15,913 nt of DNA, taken from the NCBI GenBank assembly GCA_021307315.1, contig JAJSPD010000230.1, positions 1 through 15,913 on the forward strand, in the 5' to 3' direction. A program made the position numbers and the translations under genes. Position 1 is the stretch's first letter. Each line of letters starts with the position of its first letter. Positions 9,084 to 15,913 of the stretch are shown here, in pieces. The notes under the pieces are model-generated. The model saw nothing but the letters and a program-made list of their open reading frames with translations. It searched no databases and was not told the origin of the DNA. This stretch comes from Bisporella sp. PMI_857. Lineage: Eukaryota; Ascomycota; Leotiomycetes; Helotiales; Helotiaceae.

Positions 9084-9665
9084 TTTTTTTTACATACAAA
9101 AAAAGTCTGTGCGTAACCGTGCACTTTTTTTAATTGTTTATATAAAATTTTATAATTGAAATTATAGCTTTAGCAAGTTAGAAATTAAAGGATTTTTAAA
9201 ATTTTAAGTAGTTACTATTTATAGTTTTTGTAATATAAAAATTTTATGAATTATTTATACTTGTTTTTTTATATTTTAAAAACTATAAACAACCGGTACT
9301 TTGTATTTGAATATTAGTTAGTCTATAATAAAGAAAGCTTATATTTCAAGTTTCAAGCTTTTTTGTAAACAATTAATCGAAAAAATACATAAACAAAATT
9401 ATTAAATTTTATATGTATTTATAATTTTATTGCTTTTTTAAACATATACTATTAAAACTAATATAAAATAAAACTTTCTATATTAAATATTAATACTTAA
9501 AAACAAGTTATTGAACTTTTATTAATTTTAATTTTTGTTATTGTTGTTATATTTATGTTTTTATACAATGCCAAGAGATTTTGTGTCACAAAAGCCTAAT
9601 CCTTTGGCCTGGTGAGGCGGCTAGTAAAGTGGTTCTATTACGAGAATACTAAATGTGGCCCTTCA

Positions 9666-9696
9666 ACCCACTAGACGACTTTGCCATCTAGTGGGT
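9666..9696. repeat. Perfect palindrome in left TIR of nested element
   Basis: A 10-bp stem (ACCCACTAGA / TCTAGTGGGT) encloses an 11-base loop. The same hairpin occurs inverted at 9918-9948, so the element carries four copies of the 10-mer arm. Confidence 0.85.
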
Positions 9697-9917
9697 CACA
9701 GCGCAATGCGTTTTTATCAGCGCAACGCTTGTTTTGCAATATTTCAACAACAACTATTTTTAAATAAAATCCGAAAAGGACAAATAATAAAACACTTTAA
9801 CTTTAACTATTGCCGAAAGTTGTTTGATAATTAATTTGCGGTGTTAGCTAGTAAAACAAAATCGGCGTTAATATTTGTATGTGCACGCGTTGCGCTGTTA
9901 AAACGCGTTGCGCTGTG

Positions 9918-9948
9918 ACCCACTAGATGGCAAAGTCGTCTAGTGGGT
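9918..9948. repeat. Perfect palindrome in right TIR of nested element
   Basis: Inverted counterpart of the 9666-9696 hairpin, with identical arms and loop on the opposite strand. Confidence 0.85.
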
Positions 9949-10060
9949 TGAAGGGCCACATTTAAACTAAGGAGGAAAGCAATTGTTGTACGCGATCATG
10001 ATAGAAATGAGGGGTCGTGCCAAGCTCGTCTAGGTCACATGATCCATGATCGTGACATTT

Positions 10061-10102
10061 TGGTCAATTCGCTTGTGTGGTCAACTCGCTTGTGAACTAC
10101 GT
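10061..10102 (-). repeat. Right TIR of the outer element (two 17-bp units)
   Basis: Reverse complement of the left TIR with three mismatches, all transitions. Followed by the TA target at 10103-10104. Confidence 0.8.
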
Positions 10103-10104
10103 TA

Positions 10105-10291
10105 AAGTAATTAATAAACCTATTTTTAATTAAACAAAAATTACTAACGTATAAAACTTTTTATATATAAAAGTAACTATAAATTTGTATATTATAACGT
10201 TTAATAGCTAAATTTAAAATTCGTTAGTTAATATAAAATATATAAAATAAAGTAAATAATACTTTTTGTTAAAACAGCAAGTCATATTTTG
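10105..10291. other. AT-rich spacer between transposons
   Basis: RIP-like A/T-rich DNA with no gene. The 17-mer ttaaagtaattaataaa at 10102-10118 also occurs directly repeated at 9021-9037 on the other side of the outer element, so the pre-insertion site probably carried a tandem duplication of this word. Confidence 0.5.
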
Positions 10292-10553
10292 TGTCAGGTG
10301 CCAGGATGTCACGTGCTAAAGGGGCAAGGAGCGGCTCGGTAAGAGCCATGATGCTGGGCACACATGGGCACGTGGGCAGCCGCCAGGGGTACGGAGGGTA
10401 TAAGTAGGGGACTCGGGACGTAGTAGAGAGGGTAGAGATTAGTCTTGTATCAGAATTGCAGTTGACTTGTGCACACTACTTCAGCACTTTACATTCTAAT
10501 TCTTTTCAACGAAGTGTAGTTCGGCACGAGTCAAAAAAGTATTGTACTTAACA
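10292..10553 (+). repeat. 5' LTR (end approximate)
   Basis: It begins TGTCAGGTGCCAGGATGTC and matches 15720-15913 over the whole compared length (about 194 bases), with five substitutions, all transitions, and two single-base indels. GC content is ordinary, unlike the interior. The right end is approximate (around TTAACA at 10548-10553) because the 3' copy is cut off before its end. A tagtatcgaaaag stretch just downstream (from about 10560) might be a RIPped primer-binding site, but I cannot show this. Confidence 0.8.
10399..10404 (+). promoter_or_regulatory. TATA box of the 5' LTR
   Basis: TATAAG lies in a GC-rich context, about 107 bases into the LTR, and is conserved in the other LTR at 15826-15831. 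It is well placed to drive transcription of the element from the U3/R boundary. Confidence 0.5.
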
Positions 10554-10631
10554 CGCTATAGTATCGAAAAGAAAAAAAAAAGCAGTTAAACCTGCTTTTA
10601 CAGTTCGTCGATTATTACTCGATTTTTTACA

Positions 10632-11098
10632 AAGAATCCAACTTTGACTTACCGGCAATTACTAGCACAATTAAAGTGTATAAAAACTAAAAAAAGTAAA
10701 TACTCGGAAAAAATCGAAAATAAAACGCTTCAAAAACGACAAAAAAACGACGACGTCGTTTCGAACACACAAAATACACTAGTTTACGAGTTATTTCGTG
10801 TAGAAAACTTTAAAAAAAATACGCTAAAAAAAGCAGCGCAAAAAGCAAAAATCTCACAACAAAGCAAAAAAATCTAAGCAGTCAGAAAAAACAAAAGCTT
10901 TGAAAAAGCAAATGCGTGCTTTGACAGCAGTGAAAAAAATCAAGCATCAGAAAAAAAAACGAGTGCGAAGCGGCGTCGACGCTCAGCTGAAACGCTATTA
11001 AGCGGGAAAAAGCCTATAAACGGCCAGAACGCTAGCTATACTTTTAGCTGTTCGTGCCAAGCAACAAAATTGCTTTTATTAAAAAGAAAAGCTTATTA
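10632..11098 (+). pseudogene. gag-like region of the retrotransposon
   Basis: One frame is open from about 10617 to a TAA at 10875 and, past it, stays open to a TAA near 11096. It reads TYRQLLAQLKCIKTKKSK, a basic coiled-looking stretch rich in Lys/Gln/Glu, and then SAKRRRRSAETLLSG. Position right after the 5' LTR and its Lys/Arg-rich character fit a Gag nucleocapsid-type protein. I see no CCHC zinc knuckle, so the assignment rests on position and composition. It is less damaged than the pol region downstream. Confidence 0.4.
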
Positions 11099-11099
11099 A

Positions 11100-12430
11100 A
11101 GTGCAAGCTTTTGTGTTAGCTGCGAACGCTGTTTCAGAAAAATAATAACTACTATTTTTTAACGACACGCAAAAAATAGACTATTGCGTAATCGCTTTCG
11201 ACACAATAACGAAACGAAAGTAAGCCGGCTACAAATTAAATGTAAAATTAGCAATACTATATAAGAAGAATTTGTTGTTTTTTTTTTGATTTGATTACAA
11301 ATAAAAACAATCGAAGCTAAATACAGCTACTAAGCTGAAAACGCTAACAACGGAGAATTAGTTAGTCGAACTTTTGTATTGCATTTAAAAACACTTAAAA
11401 AAAGCTAGAATTGTAAATAACGTTTAGCGCTAACGAACGCTGTTCGAGAAGCTCCGTAATAAGCTGAAAGTTGTATTTTACGGTATAGCAAAGTTTTTAG
11501 AAGCCGAAAACATTAGTGTTACTAGCACGAAAAATAAAAGCGCGGAACGGATAATTAGCAACTTTAGTAGCTTAACTAAAAAGCTTTGAGAATTTACGAA
11601 AAAGCGCTGTCGATAACTTAGCGTTTACACCGACTTAATATCAGTTTACGCTTTAACAGAAAACATTAAAAACAAAAAGTTTTTTAAGTAAATAAATCGC
11701 ACTTTTATCGGTACCGGCACGAAAAGTAAACGTAGTATTATTCGGTGTTTTAGTGCAGCTAAAAAAGTCATTTATTTTTTAAATGCTTAATATAAAATGC
11801 TACAATTGTAAAAAAAAAAGCATGTTTTTACTAATTGCTTTAAGTTAAGCAAAAAAACGAAAAAGCTGTTTTTGATATTTTTCTGCTAAAAAAAACACGA
11901 AAGTGCAAAAAAAAACGATAGTTATTTCGGTACGAATATTAAGTGCCGAAAAAAAAACAAAAAAGTACGAGCATTTATCGACACAGTGCGAAACAAAGCT
12001 GTGTAAAACAGTTTTTAGCTATACGGCATAATTGAGCTACAAAAAATGCTTATTTCAGCTAGCTACAGTAAAAAAGCAAAAAGTTGTTACTTACGAAATA
12101 AAAAACATTGAAATACTGCTACGAACTTCGAAAGCACTACGAAACTTTACCGACACGATTTGTAGCGTATAAGTTCGATATACTTAATGTTTTTTTATAT
12201 TAAGTTTTTTTAGCTAAAGCAAGTAAACTTATTATACGATTTTTACAAAAACTAGCGATATTTTTTCGAAACATTTTAAATTAAAGTGCTTAGCGTTAAA
12301 ACTTTCGTAAAGCTAGTAAAAGCCAAAGAATTTATTGTTTGGTTTTACGGCGAGTTAAAAAAAACCGGTGTTGCTTTTTTTTAAGCATACAAGCTACGTC
12401 GGTATATTTAACACGCTTTTGCAAGCATTT
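11100..12430 (+). pseudogene. Degraded gag/protease portion, no recognisable motifs
   Basis: RIPped sequence between the gag-like frame and reverse transcriptase. The + strand reading near 11967 (RAFIDTVRN) sits where a retropepsin 'Asp-Ser/Thr-Gly' site would be expected, but the glycine is missing and the match is weak. Stops are frequent in all frames. Confidence 0.35.
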
Positions 12431-12435
12431 TACCG

Positions 12436-13300
12436 AACATTATTCGATAAAGCATTAAATCAACTTCGAGCCGACACGACATTTTATAAAACTTGTTTAC
12501 TCGTTTTCGGAAAATAAATTAACAGTATTAAAAAAATACTTTGAATTTTATTTAGCTAAAAATAATTCGTCGATTTACTAGTTTTGCAAAAGCGCTAATT
12601 TTATTTGTACTTAAAAAAAACGGATTTTTCGGCTTTGCGTAAACTACAAAAAATTGAATAAATTACAATAAAATAAAACGCTATTGCTTTTAATTAGTAA
12701 ACGCTAAATAAGCTTTGTCGAGCAAACGTTTACAAAAATAAACTTAACTAACGCTTATTACAAAATACGATTAAAAAAAGCGATAAGTAAAAACGGCGTT
12801 TTGTACTCGATACAGCTATTTTAAGTATTAGTTGTTTTTTTCGGACTGTTAAACGTTTAGCTACATTTCAAGCTTATATTAACTAAGTACTAGTTAGTTT
12901 TGTAAATGTAATTTGTGTAGTTTACTTAAATAATATATTTATTTTTTCGGAAAAAATCGAAAACTATACAAAAGCGGTTTATAAAGTTTTCGAAAAGCTA
13001 CGAAAAAATAAACTGTACGCTAACTTTTTTAAGTGTGCTTTAATACAAACACTGTTGAGTTTTTAGCTTTATTGTAAGCTTTAAAAGTATAAAAATAAAT
13101 TTTTTTCGCGTAGCAACTGTAAAAAAGTAGCCGGTCTTAAATGTTATAAAAATATTTAAGTGTTTTTAAAGTTTACTAACTTTTACAAAAGTTTATTAAA
13201 AAGTACGCTCAAATATACGTGCTGCTAACGGACTTTTTAAAAAAATAAAAAACTTTACAGTTTTTTTTCGAATAAAAGCCGAAGCGTTAGCGAGCTTTAA
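12436..13300 (+). pseudogene. Ty3/gypsy reverse transcriptase remnant
   Basis: Motifs occur in order on the + strand: HYSIKH (12437 onward), a palm-entry FRLCVNYKKLN (from 12627), FTKINLTNAYYKIRL (from 12729; the family has Asp where Asn now stands after Ile), FFGL, ATFQAYIN (12863-12883) and VVYLNNIFIFS (12917 onward). YLNN stands where active enzymes have Tyr-Leu-Asp-Asp, and both changes are G-to-A type. After it comes the usual 'VFEKLRKNKLYANFFKC' thumb segment. The frame shifts between FFGL and ATFQ. Catalysis would be abolished. Confidence 0.85.
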
Positions 13301-13479
13301 AGTTTAAAAACAAAGTTCTAAAAAGCACTTTTGTTAAGCATTTCGATTCGCAACGAAAAATCAAAGTAAAAACAAACGGCTTTAAATAAGCTATAACTAG
13401 GATTTTTTCGCAGCTGTTCGAAAAAAAAAAAAAGCTAAATAGCATTTTGTCGCTTTTTACTTAAAAAAGCTTAGTTTTG

Positions 13480-13720
13480 TTAAGTTTCGATATAACACTT
13501 ATAACATAAAGCTAATAGCTATAGTTTATGCTTTTCGGCAATAAAAGCAATACTTCCGAAACAGTGCTAATACCGTTACGGTTCGTACCGACTATAACAA
13601 TTTGAAATATTTTATAACAAAAAAAAACTTACAGCCGCTAAGCAAAATAAGCCGAAAACTTAAGCGAGTTTGATTTTGTAATTGAATTTAAACCGGAACA
13701 CTAATTCTGCAAACGGACTT
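13480..13720 (+). pseudogene. Ty3/gypsy RNase H remnant
   Basis: From about 13512 the frame reads LIAIVYAFRQ, a stop, then KQYFRNS and VTVRTDYNNLKYFIT. This corresponds to the gypsy RNase H segment containing 'Leu-Ala-Ile-Val-Tyr-Ala', the 'Thr-Asp-His-x-Asn-Leu' strand and the following 'Phe-x-Thr' motif. It lies directly downstream of the reverse transcriptase, as expected. Stops interrupt it. Confidence 0.75.
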
Positions 13721-14479
13721 TTACGAAAGCCGACTATAAAAAGTCGACGCTAAATCGAAGTAATAGCGGAAAAAAAGCAGAAACGTTTTTTTCGACTTTA
13801 TACGACAAACTGCGTGTAGCAAAACTATTTTATACATTTAAAGCTTATTTAAAAATGTATTTCTAAGTAGCACGAGCTAAGCGCGCTGTGTAAAGTCGCG
13901 TTTACTTAAAAAGTAAGCATTTCGAACCGGCGAAATGCTAAACTACAAACAAACATAACAAAATTATAAGCTAAAAGTTTTGCGGCGTAATTAAAAATTG
14001 AGTTTAAGCTTGCTGCTAGTATAGCTAGTTGCAAACAGCGCGTACTACGAAAATAGCGATTATGTCGCTATCGACCGAAACGGTTATAGTAAATTACGAA
14101 GCCGATTCGAAATTTTTGACGAAACTGCAAAAAACTGATTTTTTTTAGTCCGAAAAATTACCGAAAAAACTACGAAACGAAGCCGAACCGGAAGCAAAAA
14201 GCTATAAAGCATAAACTACGAAAATAGCTTACTTCGTTATAAAAAAGCTGTATATGTTTTAACGAAAATCAATACGTACAGAAATTATTTACATACATTA
14301 TAATAAAAAGCTTGCTAGCTATTTTAGCGTACGCAAAACGCGTAAGCTAATTAGCCGAAAGTACTATTAGCTAAGCTTAAAAAAAATGTTAAAAGTTATG
14401 TTAAAACGTGCGCGAAATGCTAAAAAAGCAAGCCGAAAAAGCACCGAACTTACAGCGAGTTAGCTTCGATTTTATTTTT

Positions 14480-14990
14480 TTGAAACTTTAAAAAAAATAA
14501 CTATAGATTTTATTACAGATTTACCGCTAGCAAAAAGCACAACTAAATATATAACTTTATACTAGTTATAGTTAACAAATACACTAAACTAGCACGCTAT
14601 ATAGCTGTACGAAAAATATTTAAGTTATAAGCTTGCGATTTGTTTATAAACTACATTTATAAAATTTCGGATTTCGAAAAAAATTACTACCGACAAAAAA
14701 TCCGTTTTTACAAGCAAATTCTAAAAAACTTTATGTATTACTTTAAAGTTCGCCGCCGACTTTTTACCGCTTTTTATTTACAAACAAACGCTAAACAAAA
14801 AAACAGAATCAAACTTAGAATTCTATTTAAAACGTATTGCAATTACAAACAAAATAACTAAGTTTCGAAACTAGCTTTAGCGGAATTTATATACAATAAC
14901 TTTGTTTATTTAAGCACCGGCAGACACTGTTTAAGCTATTTACGGCTTCGATTTTAAGCTAAGCTTAAACGTCGAAAACGACGTTTCGAA
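14480..14990 (+). pseudogene. Integrase catalytic core (rve) remnant
   Basis: ITIDFITDLPLAKS carries the first catalytic Asp (codon at 14506). ITTDKKSVFTSKF carries the second (14692). KKTESNLEFYLKR supplies the probable Glu (14806). All three acidic residues survive. Between them the alignment jumps frames: YYFKVRRRLFTAFYLQT and YCNYKQNN then ALAEFIYNN are in a neighbouring frame. The continuous neighbouring frame 14640-14861 is therefore a piece of integrase, not a separate gene. A stop replaces the Trp normally found after TSKF. Confidence 0.85.
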
Positions 14991-15119
14991 AAAAAAGTGC
15001 TAGCAGCTGAAAAAAAATCAAGCTATTAGTAGAAAAACGAAAAAAGCTTTCGAGCAACTCCGGAAAACTTACGAAAAGCACAAAAGTACTACAACGCTAA
15101 ACACAAGCCAACTCGTTTC

Positions 15120-15330
15120 TGTGTAAAAAAAAAAGTAATGCTAGCGTTAAAAAACATTCGACAACTTAACTTAGCCGCAAGCTTGCAAATAAGTATTTAA
15201 AGCTATTCGAAGTCGTAGAAATTATAAAAATCACGAGCAAGCTTACAAGCTAAACTACCGCTATTTTACAAGATCTACAATATGTTTTATGTGTTTTTGT
15301 TAAAGCGTAGCATAAGCGTAAAAAAGCCGT
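15120..15330 (+). pseudogene. Integrase C-terminal (GPY/F-type) remnant
   Basis: The reading VMLALKNIRQLNLA (from 15135) and LQAKLP, then KIYNMFYVFLLK (from 15270) matches the C-terminal module of gypsy integrases, whose pattern ends in 'Ile-His-Asn-Val-Phe-His-Val-Ser-Leu-Leu'. Several stops fall in the middle part, where the Gly-Pro-Tyr/Phe motif should be. No chromodomain follows before the 3' LTR. Confidence 0.75.
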
Positions 15331-15599
15331 AAAAAACCGCCGGCTGTTTTAGTACAAAAAAAAAAAAGTACGAAGTAAAAGCTATTTAAGCTTACCGAAC
15401 CACAAAAAAAAATAAAGTATTTAGTACGCTAAAAAAGTATTCTTTTGCGAAAACTTATAAAGCTGCAAAAACTTTCAAAACGCCGATAAAGTAGTGCAAA
15501 GTATTACCGAGAACTTACATTTAAATAACAAAAAGTCGAAAAAAAAAAGCGGAAAAAACGCTTACTTATAGTCTGAGATTCGATTATTGCTTATTTTTA

Positions 15600-15719
15600 T
15601 TTATTTAAAGCGAGTATTGTTAATTGTTTTATTGTACTCAGCTTTTACTGTATTCAAAATAGCACTGAAGCTTGTAATACCGGCTTGAACGTCGAGACGA
15701 CGTTCTAGAGAAAAGGCAC
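15600..15719 (+). other. Non-RIPped spacer and polypurine tract before the 3' LTR
   Basis: Composition returns to ordinary about 100 bases before the LTR. The purine-rich AGAGAAAAGG ends 3 bases before TGTCA and is the natural candidate for the plus-strand primer of reverse transcription. The minus-strand open frame across this region and the LTR is a by-product. Confidence 0.55.
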
Positions 15720-15913
15720 TGTCAGGTGCCAGGATGTCACGTGCTAAAGGGCAAAGAGCGGCTCGGTAAAAGCTATGATGCTGGGCACATATGGGCACGT
15801 GGGCAGCCGCCAGGGGTACGGAGGGTATAAGTAGGGGACTCGGGACGTAGTAGAGAGGGTAGAGATTAGTCTTGTATCAGAATTGCAGTTGACTTGTGCC
15901 ACACTACTCCAGC
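15720..15913 (+). repeat. 3' LTR, truncated by the window end
   Basis: Direct copy of the 5' LTR from its TGTCA start. The TATAAG box is at 15826-15831. Four of the five substitutions relative to the 5' copy place A or T in this copy. Confidence 0.85.

Larger units (their letters stand above)
9652..9962. mobile_element. Nested 311-bp MITE with long hairpin-containing TIRs
   Basis: The element begins AATGTGGCCCTTCAACCC and ends with its exact complement, GGGCCACATT. It is flanked by TA on both sides (9650-9651 and 9963-9964). The inverted repeats agree at all but one of the first ~63 bases and remain similar to about 85 bases. Each TIR holds its own palindrome: ACCCACTAGA, an 11-base loop, then TCTAGTGGGT (9666-9696 and 9918-9948). 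Inside are repeats of the gcgcaacgc type. There is no coding frame. TA duplications suggest Tc1/mariner mobilisation. It is inserted inside the 9042-10102 element, so it is the younger of the two. Confidence 0.8.
9042..10102. mobile_element. Tc1/mariner-type (Fot1/pogo-like) TIR element, 1061 bp, no transposase
   Basis: Left end 9042-9083 and right end 10061-10102 are inverted copies matching at 39 of 42 positions. They begin ACGTAGT(C/T)CACAAGCGA. TA flanks both ends (9040-9041 and 10103-10104), as expected for Tc1/mariner target duplications. Each TIR is itself a tandem pair of the 17-mer CACAAGCGAAYTGACCA. The interior is AT-rich (about 9100-9560) and carries no recognisable transposase, so the element is non-autonomous or a RIPped internal deletion. 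A second element at 9652-9962 sits inside it. Family placement below superfamily is inferred from TIR style and TA target only. Confidence 0.75.
10292..15913 (+). mobile_element. Ty3/gypsy LTR retrotransposon, RIP-inactivated, 3' end beyond the window
   Basis: Two direct LTR copies start at 10292 and 15720. Between them, degraded gag-like sequence is followed by reverse transcriptase, RNase H, integrase core and integrase C-terminal motifs. That order (RT and RNase H before integrase) defines Ty3/gypsy rather than copia. The interior is riddled with TAA/TAG/TGA, and motif aspartates have become asparagine, as C-to-T mutation on the other strand would cause. Small indels also shift the frame, for example between 12843 and 12860 and three times between about 14730 and 14840. 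The element cannot encode functional protein. No chromodomain was recognised after the integrase. Confidence 0.85.

Noticed and set aside
11960..11995. Retropepsin active site (FIDT reading)
   Set aside because: The essential Gly after Asp-Thr is absent and the context is weak, so it is mentioned only as a position guess.
14640..14861. 73-residue open frame on the + strand
   Set aside because: It is a frame-shifted piece of the retrotransposon integrase (LFTAFYLQT and YCNYKQNN segments), not an independent gene.
15601..15798. 65-residue minus-strand open frame
   Set aside because: It lies across the polypurine region and the 3' LTR and has no coding features.
10292..15913. Copia-type assignment
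   Set aside because: Reverse transcriptase and RNase H precede integrase, which is the gypsy order.

Overview
The window looks like nuclear DNA of a filamentous ascomycete (Pezizomycotina). Three things point there. Very AT-rich, TpA-rich blocks full of stop codons alternate sharply with blocks of ordinary composition, as expected after repeat-induced point mutation (RIP). There is a Ty3/gypsy LTR retrotransposon and there are several TIR-type DNA elements. One short secreted-protein gene has a typical small fungal intron. There are no bacterial operons, rRNA, tRNA or CRISPR arrays that I can see. The species cannot be named from the sequence alone.

Layout. 1-~3700 is a RIP-degraded AT-rich block with no intact gene; a faint helix-turn-helix-like reading near 2400-2540 hints at a dead DNA transposon. 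~3700-5830 has more ordinary composition and holds broken coding material: a short open frame ending at a GTATGT-type donor (3987-4172), a degenerate frame with a recognisable BTB/POZ core (4567-4698), and a cysteine-containing open frame of unknown nature (5141-5431). 5880-8487 is ordinary-composition DNA holding the one gene I consider intact: a two-exon minus-strand gene (6359-6845) for a 120-residue secreted protein with a signal peptide, a proline-rich pro-region ending in Asp-Glu-Arg, and a cysteine-containing SH3b-like domain.

8488-8748 is a complete 245-bp hAT-type miniature element with a perfect 8-bp target duplication. 8741-8940 holds an LTR-like fragment and a perfect 14-bp GC palindrome. 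9040-10104 is a 1.06-kb Tc1/mariner-type TIR element with TA duplications, and a second 311-bp TA-flanked element with long hairpin-containing TIRs is nested inside it.

10292 to the window end is a Ty3/gypsy retrotransposon. Its two LTRs are GC-normal and nearly identical, while the interior (~10560-15570) is heavily RIPped. Reverse transcriptase, RNase H, integrase core and integrase C-terminal motifs are still readable in order on the + strand, spread over several frames by small indels. The 3' LTR runs off the window end.

Taken together this is a genomic graveyard: a GC-normal island carrying a candidate effector-like or apoplastic secreted protein, between RIP-inactivated repeats and nested miniature transposons. 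I see no new multi-gene system. The points most worth a second look are the secreted SH3b-like gene, the LTRs that escaped the mutation that destroyed their interior, and the nested hairpin-TIR element.
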